Below are positions 16,195-24,178 of a stretch of 64,000 nt of DNA, one piece after another (within the stretch, counting starts at the first letter, position 1; each line of letters starts with the position of its first letter). The position numbers were made by a program, and so were the translations under genes. Source of the DNA: Planctomycetales bacterium ZRK34 (GTDB taxonomy: Bacteria; Planctomycetota; Phycisphaerae; Phycisphaerales; Zrk34); contig CP050848.1 in NCBI GenBank assembly GCA_014873095.1, positions 4,585,850 through 4,649,849 on the forward strand. Direction: 5' to 3'. Under the pieces are notes generated by a model that was given only the letters and a program-made list of their open reading frames with translations, did no database searches and had not been told where the DNA came from.

Positions 16195-18453
16195 ATGAGC
16201 GCTTCGAACTGGAAAGACGCGCTGCAGGGGCTTATGCCCGACAAACTGGCCCACGAGATTGATATCTTTCAGGCCCAGTTTGAACTGAAGCGTCAAGGCA
16301 AAATCGAGGACAAGGTCTTCGCCGAAACCCGCCTGCGTCGCGGGGCCTACGGCCAGCGTTACGACAACGGTCAGCGCCACGACGGCAAGCAGACCCGCCC
16401 GCTGAATTTCCCCTGCGGCGATCTGACCAAAGGGCCGGACACCGTCTGGGACGCGCCCGGCATGGTCCGCATCAAGATCCCCTACGGTGGCATGACCCCC
16501 GATCGCCTTGAAGTCATGGCTGACTGCGCCGAGGAATATTCCGACGGCATTCTGCATGTCACCACCCGCCAGGACATTCAGCTTCACTTCGTCCACATCG
16601 ACGATACCCCGGACATGATGCGCCGCCTGGCGTCGGTGAACATCACCACGCGCGAAGCCTGCGGCAACTCGATCCGCAACATCACCGGCTGCCCCCTGGC
16701 CGGCGTCTGCAAGACCGAGTCGTTCGACATCAGCCCGTATGCCAAGGCGATGATGGAGTTCCTGCTGGGCCACCCCGATGTGCAGGACTTCGGTCGCAAG
16801 TTCAAGCCCGCTTTCTCCGGCTGCGATGACGAAGCGTGCGGCCTGGTGTGGATGCACGATGCAGGCTACGTGGCCAAGGTGAATGCCGAAGGCCAGCGTG
16901 GGTTCAAGGTCGTCGTCGGCGGCGGGCTCGGGGCTGTGCCGCATCAGGCGAAGGTGCTCAGCGAGTTCACACCCGCTGAAGAGCTGCTGCCGCAGATTCA
17001 GGCGATCAGCCGCGTGTTTGCCCGCCTCGGCGAGAAGAAGAATCGCAACCGCGCCCGCATCAAGTTCCTCGTGGCCAAGCTCGGCATCGACGAGTTCCGC
17101 CGCCTGGTGGAAGAAGAGCGCAAGACGCTGCCGCACGATGATCGCTGGACCGCCTTCCTCAAGGACATCCCCGATCATTTCACCAAGCCGCTGAAAGACG
17201 CCGTCGAGCTGACCATCAGCGCCAAGGACAAGCCCGAAGGCTTTGATGAGTGGGCTTCGACGAACCTGTACAAGCAGCGTCAGGATGGTTACTACGTCGT
17301 GACGATCGCGCTGCCGCTGGGTGACTTCACCTCGCAGCAGGCGCGAGGTTTGGCCGATGTCGTCCGCAAGTATGTCGGCGAGGATGTGCGCACGACCGTC
17401 GAGCAGAACCTGGTGCTCCGCTGGGTCAGCGAGGCGGACCTGCCGAAGATTTACAACGAACTTCAAGCCATCGGTCTGGCCCAGGGCGGGGCGAACACGA
17501 TCCTCGACCTGGTCGCCTGCCCGGGCACCGACACCTGCAAGCTGGGCATCGCCGCGTCGCGCGGTCTGGCCGGTGAGCTGCGAACGCGTCTGCTCGGTAA
17601 GTACGGCGAGCTGCCCGAGCCGATCAAGAAGCTGCACATCAAGATGTCCGGCTGCTTCAACAGTTGCGGTCAGCACCACGTGGCCGACATCGGGTTCTAC
17701 GGCAACAGCCGCAAGATCGGCAACCACACTGTGCCGCACTTCCAGGTGGTGCTCGGCGGGCAGTGGGAACACAACGCCGGCAGCTACGGTCTGGCCTGCG
17801 GGTCAGTGCCGAGCAAGGCGATTCCCGCGGTCATCGACATGCTGACCGAAGGCTACCTCAAGAACCGTCAAGATGACGAGCGCTTCGGCGCGTACATCGA
17901 TCGCCTGGGCAAGAAGCAGGTGCGTGAACTGCTCAAGCCCTTTATGGAGGTGCCGGACTACACCGAAGACCCCAGCTACTACACCGACTGGGGCGATCCG
18001 CGTGAATTCACCATCGGCGACATGGGCGTCGGCGAGTGCGCCGGCGAGATCGTGTCGGTCTTCTCGATGGAAGCGTCCAAGGCCGAGTCCATCGCCTTCG
18101 ACGCGCAGATCGAACTGGAAGAAGGCAGCTTCGCCAAGGCCGATGAACTGGCCTACAAGGCGATGGTCAAGGCGGCCCAGGCGCTGGTGCGTACGCAGTT
18201 CCAGGACATCACCGATGACCCGGACGACATCGTCGCCCAGTTCCGCAGCCGGTTCTACGACACCGAACTGTTCTTCGACAAATACGCCAAGGGCAAGTTC
18301 GCAGAGATGCTGTTCAATCGCCACGACAATCCGCCGGCCTCACCGGACAAGGATCAGGCGCATCACCAGATCGAAGAAGCTCAGCTCTTCATCGAGGCCT
18401 GCTACGCCTGCGATATGCGTCTGAGCGCCAGCCCCATCGGCGGCGGCGTCTGA
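16195..18453 (+). CDS. sirohaem [4Fe-4S] sulfite/nitrite reductase with C-terminal extension
   Basis: Six-electron reduction of sulfite to sulfide (or nitrite to ammonia) in the cytoplasm. Start ATG 16195 has AGGAG 6 nt upstream. The 752-aa protein has the tandem ferredoxin-like/sirohaem fold. The cluster and sirohaem ligands are in CPGTDTC (Cys 442 and 448) and GCFNSC (Cys 487 and 491); a related CPLAGVC lies at 166-172 in the first half. The family is usually about 550-600 aa. Here roughly 150 extra residues follow (after FTIGDMGVGECAGE), mostly helical and HEPN-like in appearance. Sequence alone does not separate sulfite from nitrite reductase, but the downstream cysteine synthase and sulfur-carrier genes favour sulfite. 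First enzyme gene of the operon. Confidence 0.88.
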   Translation: MSASNWKDALQGLMPDKLAHEIDIFQAQFELKRQGKIEDKVFAETRLRRGAYGQRYDNGQRHDGKQTRPLNFPCGDLTKGPDTVWDAPGMVRIKIPYGGMTPDRLEVMADCAEEYSDGILHVTTRQDIQLHFVHIDDTPDMMRRLASVNITTREACGNSIRNITGCPLAGVCKTESFDISPYAKAMMEFLLGHPDVQDFGRKFKPAFSGCDDEACGLVWMHDAGYVAKVNAEGQRGFKVVVGGGLGAVPHQAKVLSEFTPAEELLPQIQAISRVFARLGEKKNRNRARIKFLVAKLGIDEFRRLVEEERKTLPHDDRWTAFLKDIPDHFTKPLKDAVELTISAKDKPEGFDEWASTNLYKQRQDGYYVVTIALPLGDFTSQQARGLADVVRKYVGEDVRTTVEQNLVLRWVSEADLPKIYNELQAIGLAQGGANTILDLVACPGTDTCKLGIAASRGLAGELRTRLLGKYGELPEPIKKLHIKMSGCFNSCGQHHVADIGFYGNSRKIGNHTVPHFQVVLGGQWEHNAGSYGLACGSVPSKAIPAVIDMLTEGYLKNRQDDERFGAYIDRLGKKQVRELLKPFMEVPDYTEDPSYYTDWGDPREFTIGDMGVGECAGEIVSVFSMEASKAESIAFDAQIELEEGSFAKADELAYKAMVKAAQALVRTQFQDITDDPDDIVAQFRSRFYDTELFFDKYAKGKFAEMLFNRHDNPPASPDKDQAHHQIEEAQLFIEACYACDMRLSASPIGGGV

Positions 18454-18506
18454 CCCAGGGTAACGCCACGCGACGAACATGCATCGGATAACAATAGGAA
18501 TTCATC

Positions 18507-19100
18507 ATGCAACGCATCAGTGCGAAACTTTACGTTGAAGATTCATCCGCCGTGACGCCCACGGCGATCATTCCCGTGTTTCATCGCTGGATCAGCGACG
18601 GCGCCGTCGAAGGCCTGCTCATCGATGTCGCCGATTACAAGCACGTCCCTGAGGGCCCCGGCATCATGCTCATCGGCCACGAGGGTGACTACTCGGTTGA
18701 ATACACCGACGGCGTGCCGGCATTCCGCTACGAGCGCAAGCGTGATCGCCCCAGCGAAAGCGAACTGCGTGAGCAGATTCACCAGGTGTTGCGCCTGACG
18801 CTGATCGGCGCGAACACGCTCGCTGAAAACCCCGATCCGCATGGACCGATCGGATTCCGCACCGACGAGGTCGTCGTGTCGATCGCTGATCGTCTTCGCG
18901 CCCCGAATACCGCGGAAAACTTCGAGTCGATCAAACACGAAGTCGAAGCGGCCGTGGCGGAGATTTACGGCGCGGTCGTCGAGACCATCGAGCGTATCAG
19001 CGAGGATGCCCGCGTCCCGCTGGGCTTCCGGGTCCGCATCGACAAGGCTCCGGCGCTGAAGGAACTGGTCGGGCGTGTGCAGACCGCTGCTGCGAGTTGA
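18507..19100 (+). CDS. conserved-looking hypothetical protein in the cysteine operon, 197 aa
   Basis: I do not recognise this family. The protein is soluble, 197 aa, acidic, with no signal peptide. The first half is strand-rich (ISAKLYVEDSSAVTPTAIIP, FHRWISDGAVEGLLIDVADY) and the second half is helical (NFESIKHEVEAAVAEIYGAV). It lies 53 bp after sulfite reductase and only 3 bp before the cysteine synthase gene, so it is surely co-transcribed and may be coupled to it. Possible roles are an accessory subunit of the reductase or of the carrier/synthase pair; there is no motif to decide. Confidence 0.7.
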   Translation: MQRISAKLYVEDSSAVTPTAIIPVFHRWISDGAVEGLLIDVADYKHVPEGPGIMLIGHEGDYSVEYTDGVPAFRYERKRDRPSESELREQIHQVLRLTLIGANTLAENPDPHGPIGFRTDEVVVSIADRLRAPNTAENFESIKHEVEAAVAEIYGAVVETIERISEDARVPLGFRVRIDKAPALKELVGRVQTAAAS

Positions 19101-19103
19101 TCC

Positions 19104-20039
19104 ATGAAAACCGCCGAGCACATTCCGCAGATGCAGGATCGCATCCCGGCGAACTCGGTCATGGCGGCGGTGGGTAATACCCCGCTGATCGAACTGACGC
19201 GCATCGCGGCCGAGGTCGCGCCGGTGCGACTGTTCGCCAAGGCTGAGTGGTTCAATCCCGGCGGCAGCGTCAAGGATCGGCCCGCGCTGAACATGCTGCT
19301 CGATGGCGAGCGGCGGGGCGTGTTGACCCGTGACAAAACCATCCTCGACGCCACCAGCGGCAACACCGGCATCGCCTATGCGATGTTCGGCGCGGCGATG
19401 GGCTATCGTGTGAAGCTCTGTCTGCCGTCGAATGCCGGGTCGCTACACAAGCGCATCCTGCGGGCCTACGGCGCCCAGATCGTCGAGACCGCCGCCGCCG
19501 AGGCATCCGATGGCGCGATCCGCAAGGCGATCGAACTCTACGAGCAGAGTCCCGACGAATACTTCTATCCTGACCAGTACAACAACGATGCCAATTGGCA
19601 GGCGCACTACAACACCACGGCCGTCGAAATCTGGGAACAGACCGGCGGGGCGATCACGCACTTCGTGGCGGGCCTGGGCACCAGCGGCACCTTCACCGGC
19701 AACACCCGCCGCCTGCGCGAGTTCAATCCCGATGTGCAGTGTGTGAGTGTGCAGCCGGATACGCCGCTTCACGCGCTGGAAGGCTGGAAGCACATGCCGA
19801 CGTCGATTCAGCCGGGCTTTTACGATGTGAAGATGGCGGATCAGAACATCGAAGTGCGCACCGAAGACGCCCAGGCGATGGTCAAGCGACTGGCCGCTGA
19901 AGAAGGCCTGCTGGTCAGTCCGTCGGCGGGTGCGGCGGTGGTCGGAGCGCTCACGGTGGCCCGCGAACTGGACGATGGCGTCGTTGTCACCATCATGGCC
20001 GATAACGCGTCGAAATATCTGGATCACATGAATATCTGA
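19104..20039 (+). CDS. cysM: PLP-dependent cysteine synthase, CysM type
   Basis: Makes cysteine from an activated serine and a sulfur donor. The 311-aa fold-type II enzyme has the PLP lysine in GGSVKDRP (Lys57), the substrate loop TSGNTGIAY and the phosphate-binding GTSGTFTGNTR. The missing long C-terminal regulatory region and the operon partners (JAMM peptidase and ubiquitin-like sulfur carrier) resemble the actinobacterial CysM-CysO-Mec system, in which O-phosphoserine and a thiocarboxylated carrier are used instead of O-acetylserine and sulfide. That donor choice is inferred from context. O-acetylserine sulfhydrylase (CysK) is the alternative. Confidence 0.88.
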   Translation: MKTAEHIPQMQDRIPANSVMAAVGNTPLIELTRIAAEVAPVRLFAKAEWFNPGGSVKDRPALNMLLDGERRGVLTRDKTILDATSGNTGIAYAMFGAAMGYRVKLCLPSNAGSLHKRILRAYGAQIVETAAAEASDGAIRKAIELYEQSPDEYFYPDQYNNDANWQAHYNTTAVEIWEQTGGAITHFVAGLGTSGTFTGNTRRLREFNPDVQCVSVQPDTPLHALEGWKHMPTSIQPGFYDVKMADQNIEVRTEDAQAMVKRLAAEEGLLVSPSAGAAVVGALTVARELDDGVVVTIMADNASKYLDHMNI

Positions 20040-20051
20040 CGCAGGCGTAAG

Positions 20052-20076
20052 CGGCGGGCAAGCCCGCCGGCTAAAC
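20052..20076. repeat. REP-like palindrome with GCTAAAC tail
   Basis: A perfect 8-bp stem (CGGCGGGC / GCCCGCCG, loop AA) is followed by GCTAAAC, sitting in the gap between cysM and the JAMM gene. The same design, with different stem bases, occurs at 31022-31046, and a related GTTTAGCCGCGAG sequence at 37849. Dispersed intergenic palindrome. Confidence 0.55.
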
Positions 20077-20087
20077 GAAGACGAATC

Positions 20088-20567
20088 ATGACGCTGGAAC
20101 TGACTGCCGAACACGACCGCGCGATGCGCGAACACGCCGAGCGGATCTACCCACACGAATGCTGCGGGTTTCTGCTGGGCGATGAGCTGTGGCGCGTGGG
20201 GGCGGTGGTGCCGGCAGTGAATTCCAAGGGTGAGGAAGAACGCCACAATCGGTTCCACATCACGCCCGAGGCGTCGATGCGGGCTGAAAAAGAAGCCCGC
20301 GCCCGTGGACTGGGCGTGATCGGCCACTATCATTCGCACCCCGATGCCCCCGCGATTCCCTCGACTCCGAAGACCGTTTCGGAATCGAATCACGGGATCG
20401 CTGGCGGCAGTGACCTGGAAAATGCCACCTGGCCGGGGTACGCCTTCGTGATTGTTTCAGTGAAGCAGGGAGCTTCCGACGAGTTGACCTGCTGGAACCT
20501 GTCCGACGACCGAAGTGAATTTCATCCGATCCCCACGCGGATCGTTCAGACTCAGGAGACGCGCTGA
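20088..20567 (+). CDS. M67-family JAMM metallopeptidase (Mec-like)
   Basis: Zinc isopeptidase/peptidase expected to cut behind the di-glycine of a ubiquitin-like sulfur carrier, either releasing cysteine or maturing the carrier. 159 aa. Visible JAMM residues: Glu24 in PHECCGF, His82 and His84 in GHYHSHPD, Ser92, and an Asp in SDLENATWPGY. In the family the Asp normally comes 11 residues after the second His; here it is residue 109, because about 14 extra residues (KTVSESNHGIAGGS) are inserted. The stop codon overlaps the start of the next gene as TGATG. Co-transcribed with cysM and the carrier/E1 fusion. The fold is clear; whether the inserted loop leaves it active is open. Confidence 0.85.
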   Translation: MTLELTAEHDRAMREHAERIYPHECCGFLLGDELWRVGAVVPAVNSKGEEERHNRFHITPEASMRAEKEARARGLGVIGHYHSHPDAPAIPSTPKTVSESNHGIAGGSDLENATWPGYAFVIVSVKQGASDELTCWNLSDDRSEFHPIPTRIVQTQETR

Positions 20568-22066
20568 TGCCCGTGACCGTAAACATTCCCACCGCCCTGC
20601 GCAGCTATGCCGACGGGCTGGACACGCTCGAACTCGAGGGTTCGACCGTTTCGCAGGTGCTGGGTGAACTCGCCGAGAAGCACCCCAAGCTCAAGCCGCA
20701 CCTGTTCGGCGATGACGGCTCGCTGCGCAGCTTCGTGAATGTCTTCGTCAATGAAGACAACATCCGCGACAAGCAGGCTGGCGACACCGCCGTTTCGTCC
20801 GGTGATGAAGTCTCGATCGTGCCGGCCGTCGCGGGGGGCAATCCCGAAGACGTCGCCCGCCCGGTGATCAAGCCGGACTTTACCGACAAGGCCAAGTCCG
20901 TCGAGATGTCCAAGGAAGAGATCGAGCGTTACTCCCGCCACTTGATCCTGCCGGAAGTCGGCATGGAAGGTCAGAAGAAGCTCAAGAGCGCGAGCATCCT
21001 GCTGATCGGCACCGGCGGGCTCGGCGCGCCGCTGGGGATGTACCTGGCTGCGGCGGGCATCGGTCGTCTCGGGCTGGTTGACTTCGACGTTGTCGATCAC
21101 TCGAATCTTCAACGCCAGGTCATTCACGGCACCGCCAGCGTTGGCAAGCCGAAGATCAAGTCCGCCGAGGCGCGCATCAAGGACATCAACCCAAACGTAC
21201 AGGTCGACCTCTACGAAGAGCCCTTCACTTCGGCCAACGCCATGCGCATCGCCGAGCCGTACGACATCATCATCGATGGCACGGACAACTTCCCGACGCG
21301 CTACCTGGCCAATGATGTGTCCGTGCTGCAGGGCAAGCCCAACGTCTACGGCGCGATCTTCCGCTTTGACGGACAGGCGACCGTGTTCAACTACGACGGC
21401 GGGCCGTGCTACCGGTGTTTGTACCCCGAGCCGCCGGAGCCGGGGCTGGTCCCGAGCTGCGCCGAAGGCGGGGTGCTGGGCATCCTGCCGGGCATCATCG
21501 GACTCGTCCAGGCGACCGAGGCGATCAAGATCATCCTCGGCGAAGGCAAATCACTGAGCCAGCGTTTGATGATGTTCGATGCGCTGAGCATGAAGTTCCG
21601 CGAGATGAAAATCCGCCGCGACCCGGCCTGCCCGATCTGCGGCGATAAGCCCACGATCACCGAGCTGATCGATTACAATCAGTTCTGTGGCGTGCCCGAG
21701 CAGTCGTTCGAAAAAGACGTTCAGAAGGAATCCGAAATGGCCAAGCAATCCGAGTGGGACATCAGTGTCGCCGACCTCAAGAAGCTCAAAGACTCCGGCG
21801 AAACGTTCGAGCTGATCGACGTGCGCGAGCCGCACGAATACGACATCTGCCACCTCGATGGCAAGCTCATTCCGCTGGGCACGCTGGGGGCGCACATCGA
21901 TGACTTCGATAAGGACGCACACATTGTCGTGCACTGCCGCTCGGGCGGTCGCTCGGCCAAGGCGGTCAACGCGATGCGCAAGGCGGGCTTCAAGAACGTG
22001 TGGAACGTCAACGGCGGGATCCTCCGCTGGGCCGACGAAATCGACCAGAGCGTTCCGAAGTACTGA
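20567..22066 (+). CDS. ThiS/MoaD-like carrier - MoeB/ThiF-type E1 - rhodanese trifunctional fusion
   Basis: 499-aa protein joining three steps of sulfur-carrier activation. Residues 1-91 are a beta-grasp ThiS/MoaD-like carrier whose di-glycine (AVAGG, Gly90-Gly91) is internal, followed by a linker. Residues about 115-365 are an adenylating E1 domain with the ATP loop GTGGLGAPLG, the RQ of SNLQRQ and a zinc-knuckle pair (CYRC and CPIC). The C-terminus is a rhodanese with active-site loop CRSGGRS. An E1 acts on a free C-terminal Gly-Gly, so the fusion implies cleavage after Gly91, and the overlapping JAMM gene is the obvious candidate. GGAG lies just before the ATG. Likely supplies thiocarboxylate for cysteine synthesis; roles in thiamin or molybdopterin synthesis are possible. 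Confidence 0.9.
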   Translation: MPVTVNIPTALRSYADGLDTLELEGSTVSQVLGELAEKHPKLKPHLFGDDGSLRSFVNVFVNEDNIRDKQAGDTAVSSGDEVSIVPAVAGGNPEDVARPVIKPDFTDKAKSVEMSKEEIERYSRHLILPEVGMEGQKKLKSASILLIGTGGLGAPLGMYLAAAGIGRLGLVDFDVVDHSNLQRQVIHGTASVGKPKIKSAEARIKDINPNVQVDLYEEPFTSANAMRIAEPYDIIIDGTDNFPTRYLANDVSVLQGKPNVYGAIFRFDGQATVFNYDGGPCYRCLYPEPPEPGLVPSCAEGGVLGILPGIIGLVQATEAIKIILGEGKSLSQRLMMFDALSMKFREMKIRRDPACPICGDKPTITELIDYNQFCGVPEQSFEKDVQKESEMAKQSEWDISVADLKKLKDSGETFELIDVREPHEYDICHLDGKLIPLGTLGAHIDDFDKDAHIVVHCRSGGRSAKAVNAMRKAGFKNVWNVNGGILRWADEIDQSVPKY

Positions 22067-22090
22067 TCGCCTGATGATGCTGTGAAACGC

Positions 22091-22573
22091 ATGAGTGATT
22101 TTGCGGACAAGTTACGATCGGCGCGGCGTGATGCGGTCGAGCGTGTTCAAAGCGAACGCGCCGAGCGCGAAGCCGCCGAGCGACAGAAGCGCGATCGGGC
22201 GGCGGATGTCGACCGGGCTGCTGACATGGTCGAAGCGCATATCGAGCAGCGACTGAAGGATTTTCAGGAGCAGTTCGTCGAGTTTCGATACGGGTCGTTT
22301 CACGACGACGGCCGGTTTATCCGCGTCTACTGGAACGAGCCGAAGACGGATCGCGAAGACGAGCAGTTTCACCAGATGCAGTTTCGCGTGCGTCGGTACT
22401 ACGAGTATGACGATGTGGCCGTCGAGGTGAAAATGATCGTGCGGAATGCCGAACTGGGCCTGCGCCACCGCGAAGAAGATGTCTACGAAGGCGACCCACG
22501 CCAGTTACTGGAATTCGTCGATCAACAGGTCGTGCGCTACGCCAAGGCCTACACCGAGCAGCGCGGGTGGTGA
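22091..22573 (+). CDS. hypothetical coiled-coil protein, 160 aa
   Basis: No family recognised. An N-terminal charged helix (about residues 1-60, ERAEREAAERQKRDRAAD) is followed by a strand-rich domain (FRYGSFHDDGRFIRVYWNEP, FRVRRYYEYDDVAVEVKMIV) and a short C-terminal helix. No signal peptide or membrane span. ATG 22091 is preferred to a GTG three codons upstream. It lies 24 bp after the E1 fusion gene and is the last gene of the cysteine operon. A short CCCC/GGGG hairpin follows its stop. Confidence 0.65.
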   Translation: MSDFADKLRSARRDAVERVQSERAEREAAERQKRDRAADVDRAADMVEAHIEQRLKDFQEQFVEFRYGSFHDDGRFIRVYWNEPKTDREDEQFHQMQFRVRRYYEYDDVAVEVKMIVRNAELGLRHREEDVYEGDPRQLLEFVDQQVVRYAKAYTEQRGW

Positions 22574-22621
22574 CCCCCGGAAGGGGCTGGCGCGAGTCGA
22601 CGGGCATCGCGAATGTGAATA

Positions 22622-22650
22622 TTGACCCTTGCTTACTGGGCCGGTATACT
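22622..22650 (+). promoter_or_regulatory. promoter of the SAM-riboswitch operon
   Basis: TTGACC (22622-22627), a 17-nt spacer and TATACT (22645-22650) form the best promoter in the window. Transcription would begin near 22657, placing the riboswitch about 23 nt into the transcript. Confidence 0.75.
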
Positions 22651-22679
22651 GTGGCCCTGACAATTGAATACTGGATCGT

Positions 22680-22812
22680 CTTATCAAGAGCGGCGGAGGG
22701 ACTGGCCCTGTGAAGCCGCGGCAACCGTTCGGAGCATCCCCCAGAAGGACTCCGGAGCCAGGTGCCAATTCCAGCTCTGCAGCCTGTCGGACAGGCCGCG
22801 GGGGCAGATAAG
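22680..22812 (+). ncRNA. SAM-I (S-box) riboswitch
   Basis: The sequence matches the S-box core: P1 5' strand CTTATC, then AAGAG, then GGAGGGACTGGCCC, then a GCGGCAACC element, then GGTGCCAATTCC, and the closing P1 strand GATAAG at 22807-22812. These are the invariant pieces of the SAM-I aptamer (kink-turn, J3/4, pseudoknot loop). A terminator hairpin with a T-run follows, so S-adenosylmethionine should switch off transcription of the threonine synthase/ThiS/APS reductase genes. The P3-P4 region (22729-22800) fits the usual layout. I have not folded it computationally. Confidence 0.93.
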
Positions 22813-22831
22813 CGGCGAAGCTCGCATTCTC

Positions 22832-22887
22832 AAGCCTCGTCTTGTCTGACCCCCGTTCGCAGGGGCCACGCAAGATGAGGCTTTTTT
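22832..22887 (+). terminator. intrinsic terminator / expression platform of the SAM-I riboswitch
   Basis: The arm AAGCCTCGTCTTG pairs with CAAGATGAGGCTT (one G-T pair) across a GC-rich loop and runs into a T-tract ending near 22887. It sits between the aptamer and the gene start at 22901, as expected for transcriptional attenuation. Confidence 0.88.
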
Positions 22888-22900
22888 CATAGGTGACCGA

Positions 22901-24178
22901 ATGACCACGACGAACGTGACTTCAACCTACTTCAGCGGCCTGAAGTGTCGCGAGTGCAACAAGCTCTACCCGGCCGACGTGCGCTACGTCTGCGAGGAGT
23001 GCTTCGGACCGCTCGAAGTCGCATACGACTATGACGCCATCGCCAAGGATCTGACGCGCGACGTCATCGAATCCCGCGGTGCGAACATGTGGCGTTACAA
23101 AGAACTGCTGCCGGTCGCGGGTGATGTGACGGTCGGGCCGGACGTCGGCTTCACGCCGCTGGTCAAGGCCGATCGACTGGCCGAGGCGCTGGGTGTCCGC
23201 GAGGTGTGGGTCAAGAACGACACCGTCAACTATCCCACGCTCAGCTTCAAAGATCGTGTCGTCTCCGTGGCGCTGACTCGCGCCAAGGAGTTCGGCTACG
23301 AAACCGTCGGCTGTGCATCGACCGGCAACCTCGCCAACTCCGTCGCGGCCAATGCCGCCGCCGCCGGGCTCCGCGCGTTTGTGATCATCCCGTCGGACCT
23401 GGAGGTCGGCAAGATTCTTGGGTCGCTGATTTACGGTGCGCATGTTGTCGGCGTCAACGGCACGTATGACAATGTCAACCGCCTGTGCTCCGAGATCGCC
23501 GGTCGATACAACTGGGCCTTCGTCAATGTGAACATGCGGCCGTACTACGCCGAGGGTTCCAAGACGATGGGCTACGAGATCGCCGAGCAACTCGGGTGGG
23601 AACTGCCCGACGCGGTGGTCAGCCCGATGGCCGGCGGCTCGCTGATCTGCAAGCTCGACAAGGCTTTCAAGGAACTGACCAAGCTCGGTTTCGTGAAAGA
23701 ACACAACACGAAGATTTACGGCGCTCAGGCCGAGGGCTGCAGCCCGATCGTGAACATGGTCAAGGATGAGGCCGACTGGATCAAGCCGGTCCGTCAGCCC
23801 AACACGATCGCCAAATCGCTGGCGATCGGCGATCCGGCCGACGGTGTTTATGCTGCCGGCACGATGCGCAACTCCGGCGGGTGGGGCGAGAATCCCAACG
23901 ACGAGGAAGTCGTCGCCGGCATCCGCCTGCTTGCTGAAACCACCGGCATTTTCGCCGAAACCGCCGGCGGCGTGACCGTCGGCGCCGCCAAGCGACTGAT
24001 CGAAAACGGCAAGATCGATCGTAACGCCCGACTCGTGCTCTGCATCACAGGCAACGGTTTGAAGACCAAGGAAGCCGTGGCAGGCTCGTTCAAGGCGATC
24101 GACACGATCAAGCCTTCGCTGACCGATTTCGATTCCCTGCTTCAAACGATTCAACCCGAGGAACTCCCATGTCAGTAA
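22901..24178 (+). CDS. thrC: threonine synthase (or threonine-synthase-like PLP enzyme under SAM control)
   Basis: 425-aa fold-type II PLP enzyme. The N-terminus carries a zinc-ribbon-like pair (Cys16/Cys19 and Cys31/Cys34); the PLP lysine is in TLSFKDR (Lys117) and the phosphate-binding loop resembles CASTGNLANS. By family it converts O-phosphohomoserine to threonine. AGGTGA lies just before the ATG. Unusually, it is governed by a SAM-I riboswitch and is coupled (10-nt overlap) to a ThiS-type sulfur carrier and then APS reductase, which are sulfur/methionine genes. It may therefore be ordinary threonine synthase sharing the O-phosphohomoserine branch point, or a homologue recruited to make homocysteine from O-phosphohomoserine and a thiocarboxylate. 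Sequence motifs do not decide. Confidence 0.85.
   Translation: MTTTNVTSTYFSGLKCRECNKLYPADVRYVCEECFGPLEVAYDYDAIAKDLTRDVIESRGANMWRYKELLPVAGDVTVGPDVGFTPLVKADRLAEALGVREVWVKNDTVNYPTLSFKDRVVSVALTRAKEFGYETVGCASTGNLANSVAANAAAAGLRAFVIIPSDLEVGKILGSLIYGAHVVGVNGTYDNVNRLCSEIAGRYNWAFVNVNMRPYYAEGSKTMGYEIAEQLGWELPDAVVSPMAGGSLICKLDKAFKELTKLGFVKEHNTKIYGAQAEGCSPIVNMVKDEADWIKPVRQPNTIAKSLAIGDPADGVYAAGTMRNSGGWGENPNDEEVVAGIRLLAETTGIFAETAGGVTVGAAKRLIENGKIDRNARLVLCITGNGLKTKEAVAGSFKAIDTIKPSLTDFDSLLQTIQPEELPCQ

Noticed and set aside
16138..17772. 544-codon minus-strand frame opposite sulfite reductase
   Set aside because: Antisense shadow of a gene with intact iron-sulfur motifs; its His/Val/Ala/Asp-rich product has no recognisable motif.
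22922..24154. 410-codon minus-strand frame opposite thrC
   Set aside because: Antisense to a gene with complete threonine-synthase motifs; composition-driven.
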